NCBI GenBank assembly: GCA_022561735.1
Contig: JADFQR010000121.1
Location: 1-5,081, forward strand
Length of the DNA: 5,081 nt
Direction: 5' to 3'
Origin: Chloroflexota bacterium
Lineage (GTDB): Bacteria > Chloroflexota > Dehalococcoidia > UBA1151
Positions 1 through 4,248 of this stretch are shown one piece after another (the stretch's first letter is position 1; each line of letters opens with the position of its first letter). The position numbers were made by a program, and so were the translations under genes. Below the pieces are notes generated by a model that worked only from the letters and a program-made list of their open reading frames with translations, did no database searches and was not told the origin of the DNA.

Positions 1-512
1 CCGAGGCCGAGGTCAACAAGACGCTCTTTTCGATCGAGCGCAAGATCCCACTTGAGTCCGGTCACCAGACATGGAACGAGTTCTCGGCGATGGTACGCGC
101 CGAGCTCGGGCTGGACATTAAGGACGACGAGTTCCGGGACCTGTTCACGTCTGTCCTCACGCCGAACGAGCCGATGTTCGATCTCGTGCGCGCTCTTGCT
201 CCGCACCACGCTCTCGGCTGCTGTAGCAACACGAGCGGGCCGCACTGGGACGAGATCCGATCGTCGGTGCCGGTGACCGACCTGTTTGGCCCGCGCGTAC
301 TCTCGTTTGAGGTCGGCGTCATGAAGCCTGACCCGCGTATCTACCGCATATTGATCGATGCGTGCGGGGTTGAGCCCGGCCAGATCGTCTTCATCGACGA
401 CAGCCCACAAAATGTAGAGTCCGCCGAGGCGTCCGGCATCCGGGCGGTCCTTTTCACGAGCGTCGCGAAACTGGAATCAGACCTCCACGGCCTCGGTATC
501 GAGTGGGAGTAG
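1..512 (+). CDS. HAD-superfamily hydrolase, C-terminal part (5' truncated by window edge)
   Basis: The frame is open from the first complete codon at base 3 to the TAG at 510-512, so the gene starts outside the window. ATG 90 is internal; the residues before it (including ETWNEF-like cap helix sequence, here HQTWNEF) read as normal protein. Three HAD signatures are visible. Motif II is the Ser/Thr in GCCSNTSG (about bases 219-242). Motif III is the Lys in VMKPDPRIYRI. Motif IV is the acidic pair in VFIDDSPQNVESAEASGI, which binds Mg2+. The nucleophile Asp of motif I and the start of the cap domain are missing because of the edge. The layout fits subfamily IA, the phosphoglycolate phosphatase, haloacid dehalogenase and epoxide-hydrolase-like phosphatase group. 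These are cytosolic enzymes that hydrolyse small phosphate esters or, more rarely, C-halogen bonds. The substrate cannot be told from this part. The family call is secure; a specific function is not offered. Confidence 0.9.
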   Translation, partial: EAEVNKTLFSIERKIPLESGHQTWNEFSAMVRAELGLDIKDDEFRDLFTSVLTPNEPMFDLVRALAPHHALGCCSNTSGPHWDEIRSSVPVTDLFGPRVLSFEVGVMKPDPRIYRILIDACGVEPGQIVFIDDSPQNVESAEASGIRAVLFTSVAKLESDLHGLGIEWE

Positions 513-516
513 CGAT

Positions 517-539
517 GGCCGGAGCGAAGTTACCCGGCC
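517..539 (+). terminator. Possible terminator-like inverted repeat after the HAD gene
   Basis: GGCCGG (517-522) and CCGGCC (534-539) form a perfect 6-bp stem with an 11-nt loop, starting 4 bases after the HAD stop codon. The sequence after it (gaatatag) is AT-rich but has no T-run, so it would be an atypical intrinsic terminator. Position is the main support. Confidence 0.3.
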
Positions 540-611
540 GAATATAGCCCGTGTTGCCAGATCTTGAGGTGAATCATGGCCTCGCAGGTTGCAGCCCTTA
601 CCGGGGGCAGG

Positions 612-627
612 GTAAATGTACATTCAC
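612..627. promoter_or_regulatory. Candidate operator: 16-bp near-palindrome upstream of the VOC gene
   Basis: GTAAATGTACATTCAC is a palindrome with seven of eight base pairs matching. Its centre, AATGTACATT (615-624), is a perfect 10-bp palindrome. It overlaps the candidate -35 hexamer at 623-628, a standard place for a repressor to block RNA polymerase. The regulator is unknown; no regulator gene is in the window. Confidence 0.4.
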
Positions 628-650
628 GGTCTCACGTCAATGGCGATAAT
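623..650 (+). promoter_or_regulatory. Candidate sigma-70 promoter for the VOC gene
   Basis: TTCACG (623-628, 4/6 to TTGACA) and GATAAT (645-650, 5/6 to TATAAT) are 16 bp apart. Transcription would start near 656-658, giving a leader of about 54 nt before ATG 711. It is the best hexamer pair in the HAD-VOC gap, but the call is by eye. Confidence 0.45.
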
Positions 651-655
651 CAGCG

Positions 656-690
656 CCAGCGCCTGCCCGCTACGTCCGGCGGGCGCCTGG
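656..690 (+). promoter_or_regulatory. Strong hairpin at the predicted 5' end of the VOC mRNA leader
   Basis: Bases 656-667 pair with 678-690 to make a 12-bp GC-rich stem with one bulged C (686), one G-U pair (664/681) and a 10-nt loop (668-677). The predicted transcription start falls on the first base of the stem. The hairpin ends just before GGGAG (696-700), the likely ribosome binding site of the VOC gene. No T-run follows, so it is more likely an mRNA-stabilising or regulatory leader structure than a terminator. Confidence 0.45.
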
Positions 691-710
691 TCTACGGGAG
701 TTGGTGAGTT

Positions 711-1124
711 ATGAATGCCAGAGGGTACGCGGAGGTCGCGATCGTCGTCTCCGACATCGAGCAGTCGATCAAGTTTTATGTCGATGTCCTCGGGTACGAG
801 GTGTTCTCCGCTCCGAATTTCACTCCGCCGCAAGGCGCGCAGTTGATCAGGGTCGGGCCCGACCACGTGCTTGGACTCTGGGAGCCGGGTGTCTGGATGA
901 GCAATTTTCTTGACGAAGGCTTCGCAGATTACTTTGGCGGCAGGATCGGCCAGGCGCATCTCGTGATGGCTGTAGACCAGGATGACGTACCGGGCATCGC
1001 TGAACGGTTGACCTCGGCGGGCTACCGGGTGGCGGGACCCATGCCGCACGGCGACGGCTCGCTTCACCTTTACGTCTCGGACCCGGATGGACACGCCATC
1101 GAATTCTGGGGCAAAACGGACTGA
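711..1124 (+). CDS. VOC-superfamily protein (glyoxalase/bleomycin resistance/dioxygenase fold)
   Basis: A 137-residue single-domain protein of usual VOC size with two beta-alpha-beta-beta-beta modules. Module 1 opens with EVAIVVSDIEQSIKFYVDVLGYEV (split here: EVAIVVSDIEQS, then IKFYVDVLGYEV; residues 8-31) and module 2 with AHLVMAV (82-88). The closing strand is SDPDGHAIEFWG (123-134), the classic family ending. By family alignment the metal ligands would be residues 8, E58 (LWEPG), H83 and E131. Residue 8 is Glu where His is usual, so the metal site is unusual or lost. Proteins of this type include glyoxalase I, methylmalonyl-CoA epimerase, extradiol dioxygenases and drug-binding resistance proteins; the sequence does not separate these. 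ATG 711 is preceded by GGGAG at 696-700. Translation ends at a double stop, TGA TAG. The gene is probably monocistronic, with its own promoter upstream. Fold confident, function unknown. Confidence 0.92.
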   Translation: MNARGYAEVAIVVSDIEQSIKFYVDVLGYEVFSAPNFTPPQGAQLIRVGPDHVLGLWEPGVWMSNFLDEGFADYFGGRIGQAHLVMAVDQDDVPGIAERLTSAGYRVAGPMPHGDGSLHLYVSDPDGHAIEFWGKTD

Positions 1125-1142
1125 TAGAGCGTGCCTGTGACG

Positions 1143-1164
1143 CCGGGCAGCGACGGCGGCCCGG
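1143..1164 (+). terminator. Possible terminator-like inverted repeat after the VOC gene
   Basis: CCGGGC (1143-1148) and GCCCGG (1159-1164) form a perfect 6-bp stem with a 10-nt loop, 18 bases after the VOC stop. No T-run follows. Two more short GC stems lie just downstream and share the arm around 1193-1198, so they exclude each other: CGGGG/CCCCG (1182-1186/1193-1197) and CCCGG/CCGGG (1194-1198/1202-1206). Confidence 0.3.
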
Positions 1165-1217
1165 GCGGCTGACAGTCGCGTCGGGGCCGTTACCCCGGAA
1201 TCCGGGCGGCGTTCTGG

Positions 1218-1245
1218 TTGAGGATGCTGTCCAACTGGCTAATAT
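1218..1245 (+). promoter_or_regulatory. Candidate sigma-70 promoter for the FAD oxidoreductase
   Basis: TTGAGG (1218-1223, 4/6) and TAATAT (1240-1245, 4/6) are 16 bp apart, giving a start near 1252. An alternative -10 is TATCCT (1243-1248). Either would put the transcript start downstream of GTG 1249, which argues against that codon as the translation start. Confidence 0.4.
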
Positions 1246-1277
1246 CCTGTGGATGTGCGGGAACGGGTTACGAGTCC

Positions 1278-1284
1278 AGAAAGG
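1278..1284 (+). promoter_or_regulatory. Ribosome binding site that favours TTG 1291 as start
   Basis: AGAAAGG lies 6 nt before TTG 1291. The same string, at the same distance, precedes the SDR start in this window, and it matches the usual complement of the 16S rRNA 3' end. GTG 1249 has no such site upstream. Confidence 0.6.
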
Positions 1285-1290
1285 TCTGAT

Positions 1291-2421
1291 TTGACGGTTT
1301 CATCCGAGGTGATCGTGGTGGGCGGCGGCGCGGCCGGCGCTTCAGTCGCATACGAGCTGGTCAAGCGCGGCGTTACGGTCACGATGATCGAGCGCGACTC
1401 GATCGCCAGTCATGCCAGCGGTTTCGCATACGGCGGTCTATTCCCGACGATGGGCGCGGGCATCCCTGGTCCGATGGTCAGGCACGCCAAGCGCGGAATC
1501 TCCCTGCACAAGCGGCTTGCGCCGGAACTTGAGGACGCCACGGGGATCGACGTGGAGCTGCGGGCTGCGCGCTCGCTGGACCTGGCGGCGGATGAAGATG
1601 GTTTTCACGACCTTGAGAAGTCCCTTGCGTGGCAGCTTGGGGAGGAGCTGGAGGCCGAGCTTCTCGATGGCGATGATGTCCGCCGGTTGGAGCCCTCGCT
1701 CAGCCCCGATCTTGCGGGGGGATTGTTGCAACGGAGTCATTTCGAGGTCGATTCCTACAAGTACACGCTGGCGCTTGTGACGGCGTTCGAGCGCGCCGGG
1801 GGCACGTACAGGCCCGGCGACGTGGCGGGGCTGGTACGGGACGGGGAACGGGTGACCGGCGTGCGGCTGCGCTCTGGGGAAGAGGTTCCGGGCGGCGCTG
1901 TTGTGCTGGCGACCGGGCCGTGGGCCGGGGCAGGCGATGGAAGCGGGGACGACGGGTTGCCAAACTTCCCGGTCAAGCCAAGAAAGGGCGAGATATTACG
2001 ACTGCGCTTCCCCGGACGGGACTTCGTCCACAGGGTGTCGCTCGGCGGACACTACATCGCCAGAAAGCCGGACGGCCTTGTCTGGGGAGGCTCGACCGAG
2101 GAGGACGCCGGGTTCGACGACCGGCCGTCGGCCAGCGCAAGGGACTCGATCATGGCCGGTATCCTCGCCCTGGCGCCGGGGTTGGAAGCGGCGGAGATCG
2201 TGCAGCACACGGCCTGCCTGCGCCCTGTTTCGGTCGATGACATGCCGATCATCGGCGCATTGCCGGGCTACGAGGGGCTGTTCGCAGCAAACGGAGCGGG
2301 CAAGAAGGGGATTCTGCTCAGTCCGGTGATGGGACGGATGGTGGCCGGGGCGATCACCGGCAACCCGGGTAGGGATCCCGTTCCCGCCGAGTTCGATGCT
2401 GCACGCTTTGAGTACGGGTAG
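1291..2421 (+). CDS. FAD-dependent oxidoreductase, DAO family (glycine/sarcosine oxidase-like)
   Basis: From TTG 1291 the protein has 376 residues, normal for this family. It opens a few residues before the Rossmann FAD motif GGGAAG (11-16), with the ribose-binding acid at E34. ASGFAYGGLFP follows, as in glycine and sarcosine oxidases. A substrate domain occupies the middle, then VVLATGPWAG, and RPVSVDDMPIIG (311-322) with GAGKKGILLSP (335-345) close the FAD site. These enzymes oxidise amino acids or N-methylated amines with O2 or an electron carrier, releasing an imine or aldehyde. The C-terminal motif differs from the common GHxxxGILLAP form, having Ala for His and Lys-Lys in the turn, so the substrate may differ. 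A longer frame from GTG 1249 (390 residues) or GTG 1255 is possible, but the promoter and Shine-Dalgarno positions favour TTG. No thiamine genes are adjacent, so the name ThiO is not supported. Probably cytosolic; no signal peptide. Confidence 0.92.
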   Translation: MTVSSEVIVVGGGAAGASVAYELVKRGVTVTMIERDSIASHASGFAYGGLFPTMGAGIPGPMVRHAKRGISLHKRLAPELEDATGIDVELRAARSLDLAADEDGFHDLEKSLAWQLGEELEAELLDGDDVRRLEPSLSPDLAGGLLQRSHFEVDSYKYTLALVTAFERAGGTYRPGDVAGLVRDGERVTGVRLRSGEEVPGGAVVLATGPWAGAGDGSGDDGLPNFPVKPRKGEILRLRFPGRDFVHRVSLGGHYIARKPDGLVWGGSTEEDAGFDDRPSASARDSIMAGILALAPGLEAAEIVQHTACLRPVSVDDMPIIGALPGYEGLFAANGAGKKGILLSPVMGRMVAGAITGNPGRDPVPAEFDAARFEYG

Positions 2422-2442
2422 ACGGTCACAGTCGTCTGGCCT

Positions 2443-2469
2443 CGCCGGTATGGGACTCAAGTACCGGCG
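2443..2469 (+). terminator. Likely terminator hairpin after the FAD oxidoreductase
   Basis: CGCCGGTA (2443-2450) and TACCGGCG (2462-2469) form a perfect 8-bp stem with an 11-nt loop, 21 bases after the stop codon. The sequence downstream is CAACGTTTATG, with only a short T-run. It is the best-paired element in the gap between the convergent FAD and Nudix genes. Confidence 0.45.
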
Positions 2470-2570
2470 CAACGTTTATGGCCAGGATGACGACCCGCCG
2501 ATTTCCCGCTCCCGCTCGTCCCGTCACCCAGCGCGGGAAGCGAAGAAATCCGGCGGGATGCGGCTGCAAG

Positions 2571-2609
2571 GCGGGTCTTCTTGCGCCCCGCTACCGGGGA
2601 GACCCCCGC
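2571..2609 (-). terminator. Compound inverted repeat downstream of the Nudix gene
   Basis: Inner stem CCCCG/CGGGG (2586-2590/2595-2599) has a 4-nt loop. It stacks directly on an outer stem GGGTCT/AGACCC (2573-2578/2600-2605), which leaves a 7-nt bulge on one side; GC/GC (2571-2572/2608-2609) extends it after a 2-nt bulge. It lies about 29 nt past the Nudix stop on the - strand and may end that transcript, but no T-run follows. I see no gene in the rest of 2422-2637. Confidence 0.3.
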
Positions 2610-2637
2610 TCCGGCTCAAGTTGACCGTTGCCTGGGG

Positions 2638-3219
2638 CTACGGTGACCGATCGGCCAACCGATCAAGGTAAAGCGCTATCAGCGTTGGGCCGTGGATGAT
2701 CTCGCCCGAGGCAACCTGCCGCTCAACCTCTGCGTGCGGGATGCTGACGACACGTCGAATCTGGTCTCCCGGGTCACTGTGCCCGGCGTCCCATCCGGTG
2801 CAGCCATCGGCCCGAAACACGTGCGTGTCGTGCGCAAGCAGGCCGGGGTCTACATTGATCTTCCCGAGCCGTATCAACCGGCCGGCGGTCAACCCGGTCT
2901 CCTCTTTCAACTCTCGGACCGCTGATTCTTCAGGCGTCTCACCCTCCTCGCCAAGGCCACCCGGCAGCTCCAGCAGCCATCGTTTGACCGCGTGCCGGTA
3001 CACCTCGACGAACACGATCTCTCCAGACGGCAGGACCGGGACGACGTTGCAGACGAACGGGAACTGCAACTCCAGCCAGACCCGACGCCCCTCCGAGCCG
3101 TCCGGGAACCGCAACTCGTCCCGGTTCAGCCGAACCCAGCCATCGTCATACGGAGAATCGCTCGCAAGAACCTGCGGCATGTCGCTGCCGGGTTCGTTAT
3201 GCCCGTCCCGGGCGCTCAT
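2638..3219 (-). CDS. Nudix hydrolase, ADP-ribose pyrophosphatase type
   Basis: A 193-residue protein with a complete Nudix box at residues 88-110: G88, E94, R102-E103-L104, E106-E107, G109-L110, matching GX5EX7REUXEEXGU with no gap. The box binds Mg2+ or Mn2+ and catalyses hydrolysis of nucleoside diphosphates linked to another group. The preceding strand (VEVYRHAVKRW, 71-81) and LELPGG (83-88) are typical of the ADP-ribose/nucleotide-sugar branch, which yields AMP and ribose-5-phosphate from ADP-ribose. The N-terminal GWVRLNRDELRFPDG (27-41) also fits that branch. Substrate is inferred, not shown. ATG 3219 has only AGG touching it, and ATG 3180 (residue 14) is a possible later start, also without a good ribosome site. 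The gene lies 82 bp downstream of the SDR gene on the same strand and could be co-transcribed with it. It converges with the FAD oxidoreductase. Confidence 0.92.
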   Translation of the reverse strand: MSARDGHNEPGSDMPQVLASDSPYDDGWVRLNRDELRFPDGSEGRRVWLELQFPFVCNVVPVLPSGEIVFVEVYRHAVKRWLLELPGGLGEEGETPEESAVRELKEETGLTAGRLIRLGKINVDPGLLAHDTHVFRADGCTGWDAGHSDPGDQIRRVVSIPHAEVERQVASGEIIHGPTLIALYLDRLADRSP

Positions 3220-3246
3220 CCTGGCGCCGGCCCGTGTGTCATGCCG

Positions 3247-3282
3247 GATATCGGTCCAGATATCGGCCCAGATATCGGCCCG
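3247..3282. repeat. Three tandem copies of a 12-bp unit, GATATCGGYCCR
   Basis: The copies are GATATCGGTCCA (3247-3258), GATATCGGCCCA (3259-3270) and GATATCGGCCCG (3271-3282), head to tail with no spacer and one or two changes between copies. Each holds the palindrome GATATC. The array fills nearly half of the 82-bp gap between the SDR stop and the Nudix start. The unit does not continue on either side. It may be a small satellite from slippage or a set of regulator sites for the Nudix gene. Confidence 0.85.
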
Positions 3283-3301
3283 GCCATTGTTCTGATTACC
3301 G

Positions 3302-4069
3302 TCATTGGGCCGTGTAACCGCCGTCTACGCTGAGCGCGATGCCGGTGACGAATGACGCCTCATCTGACGCCAGGAACAGCGCGCAGTTAGCGATTTCGGA
3401 CGCCTTTCCGAGCCGTCCCATCGGGTGCGCCTCCTCCAGTAGCCGCAACCGTTCCGGGTCGTCGCTCAATCCGGCCGTCAGGTTCGTGTGAACAAACCCC
3501 GGGCACAGCGCGTTCACCCGTATGCCCTCCCGGGCCGTTTTGACCGCCAGATCGCGCGTGATCTGCAATATCGCGCCCTTCGAGTGGGCGTACGCGCTGA
3601 ATCCATCACCCAACCACTCCGGACGGCCGACCAGTCCGTAGATCGAGCTCAGGTTGATAATCGAGCCGCCGCCTGACTTTCGCATCGCCTCGACCGCTAT
3701 CCGGGAAGGCAGCAGCGTGCCCTTCACGTTGATATCCATCACCCATTGCCAGGTCTGGTCTACGTCGTAGCCATCGGGAGCGCCACGGTCCGATACGCCG
3801 GCCGAGTTCACCAGGATGTGCAGCCCGCCGAACTCCCCGGCAACGGCCTCCACGACGCGTTCCACGTCAGCGCGATTCGCCACGTCCGCCTGCAAAGCGA
3901 TCGCCCTGCCGCCCGCCGCTCTTATACGCGCAGCGACCGACTCGGCTGTGTCCGCGTTCAGATCGCACACGCCCACCGCCGCGCCCTCCCGGGCGAACAG
4001 CTCTGAAGACGCCTCGCCGATACCCGACCCGCCGCCGGTAACCAGGGCGATTTTGTTCTCAAGTCGCAT
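3302..4069 (-). CDS. Short-chain dehydrogenase/reductase (classical SDR), NAD(H)-type
   Basis: A 255-residue classical SDR. The cofactor motif is TGGGSGIG (11-18), and Asp36 at the end of strand 2 indicates NAD(H) rather than NADP(H). DV (62-63) contacts adenine, and NSAG (88-91) replaces the usual NNAG. The catalytic tetrad is N114, S142, Y160 and K164 (YAHSK), with PG at 190-191. The end SVDGGYTAQ is typical. Eighteen residues separate S142 and Y160, more than the usual 13 or so, owing to a PEWLGDGF-like insert that would border the active site. It should interconvert an alcohol and a ketone or aldehyde in the cytosol; the substrate is unknown. An in-frame extension to ATG 4135 exists, but ATG 4069 is preferred: AGAAAGGA lies 6 nt upstream and the residues start just before the first Rossmann strand. 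A promoter and a leader hairpin lie upstream. Confidence 0.95.
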   Translation of the reverse strand: MRLENKIALVTGGGSGIGEASSELFAREGAAVGVCDLNADTAESVAARIRAAGGRAIALQADVANRADVERVVEAVAGEFGGLHILVNSAGVSDRGAPDGYDVDQTWQWVMDINVKGTLLPSRIAVEAMRKSGGGSIINLSSIYGLVGRPEWLGDGFSAYAHSKGAILQITRDLAVKTAREGIRVNALCPGFVHTNLTAGLSDDPERLRLLEEAHPMGRLGKASEIANCALFLASDEASFVTGIALSVDGGYTAQ

Positions 4070-4075
4070 CACGCG

Positions 4076-4083
4076 TCCTTTCT
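4076..4083 (-). promoter_or_regulatory. Ribosome binding site deciding the SDR start
   Basis: On the - strand this reads AGAAAGGA, 6 nt before ATG 4069. It is a near-complete match to the usual anti-Shine-Dalgarno complement and rules in favour of 4069 over the in-frame ATG 4135. Confidence 0.7.
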
Positions 4084-4095
4084 TGCCGTCTGTTA

Positions 4096-4120
4096 GAGAA
4101 TCGTGCGGTCCGCGACTCTC
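4096..4120 (-). promoter_or_regulatory. Leader hairpin or operator upstream of the SDR gene
   Basis: GAGAATCG (4096-4103) and CGACTCTC (4113-4120) are inverted with one mismatch in DNA. In the SDR transcript that position is a G-U pair, so the RNA forms a full 8-bp stem with a 9-nt loop. It sits between the candidate promoter and the Shine-Dalgarno site, ending 12 nt before the latter. It could be an operator or an mRNA structure acting on translation. Confidence 0.35.
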
Positions 4121-4142
4121 CCCAATCGAGTTCACGGTTGAG

Positions 4143-4158
4143 TTCCGGTCAATTCCGG
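4143..4158. repeat. TTCCGG direct repeat with 10-bp period in the divergent intergenic region
   Basis: TTCCGG occurs at 4143-4148 and 4153-4158, one helical turn apart; the second is part of the palindrome TTCCGGAA (4153-4160). A third copy is at 4240-4245 just before the RDD start, and a fourth at 4315-4320 inside that gene. The spacing would suit a regulator bound to one DNA face. Confidence 0.35.
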
Positions 4159-4174
4159 AAACCCGTGCCGGGGC

Positions 4175-4203
4175 ATCGTAAGGACGGCGCTGAATACGGT
4201 CAA
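4175..4203 (-). promoter_or_regulatory. Candidate sigma-70 promoter for the SDR gene
   Basis: On the - strand TTGACC (4203-4198, 5/6) and TACGAT (4180-4175, 4/6) are separated by exactly 17 bp. Transcription would start near 4168, giving a leader of about 99 nt. A second TTGACC lies 51 bp downstream (4152-4147) but has no good -10 partner. Confidence 0.5.
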
Positions 4204-4233
4204 CGCGCTGCGCCTAACGTCCCCGGTTCCGCG

Positions 4234-4239
4234 TATCAT
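4234..4239 (+). promoter_or_regulatory. Candidate -10 element for the RDD gene (possibly leaderless)
   Basis: TATCAT matches TATAAT at 5 of 6 positions and ends 9 nt before ATG 4249, so the transcript would start almost at the start codon. I see no -35 at a normal distance and no clear Shine-Dalgarno site, which is consistent with a leaderless mRNA. Confidence 0.35.
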
Positions 4240-4248
4240 TTCCGGGTA

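Noticed and set aside
624..1094. 156-codon open frame on the - strand opposite the VOC gene
   Set aside because: It is antisense to a clear VOC protein, its translation has no family features, and it is explained by GC-rich codon bias.
1438..1963. Open frames on the - strand inside the FAD oxidoreductase gene
   Set aside because: They are rich in Arg, Pro and Ser, as expected for shadow frames, and they overlap a well-conserved flavoprotein.
1996..2472. 158-codon open frame on the - strand over the end of the FAD oxidoreductase
   Set aside because: No recognisable domain; it overlaps the conserved C-terminal FAD-binding part of the real gene.
2396..2671. 91-codon open frame on + bridging the gap between the FAD and Nudix genes
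   Set aside because: It overlaps both gene ends, its product is low in complexity and basic, and it has no ribosome site. The intergenic hairpins explain this stretch better.
3247..3282. Short repeats considered as a CRISPR array
   Set aside because: The units are 12 bp and directly adjacent with no spacers; no cas gene is nearby.
2696..3295. 199-codon open frame on + opposite the Nudix gene
   Set aside because: The - strand carries a perfect Nudix box; the + product is Ser/Arg/Pro-rich, and its end merely translates the 12-bp repeat.
4138..4248. N-terminal extension of the RDD protein from ATG 4138
   Set aside because: The added 37 residues are unlike the family and cover the SDR promoter region; ATG 4249 sits next to a -10 element.
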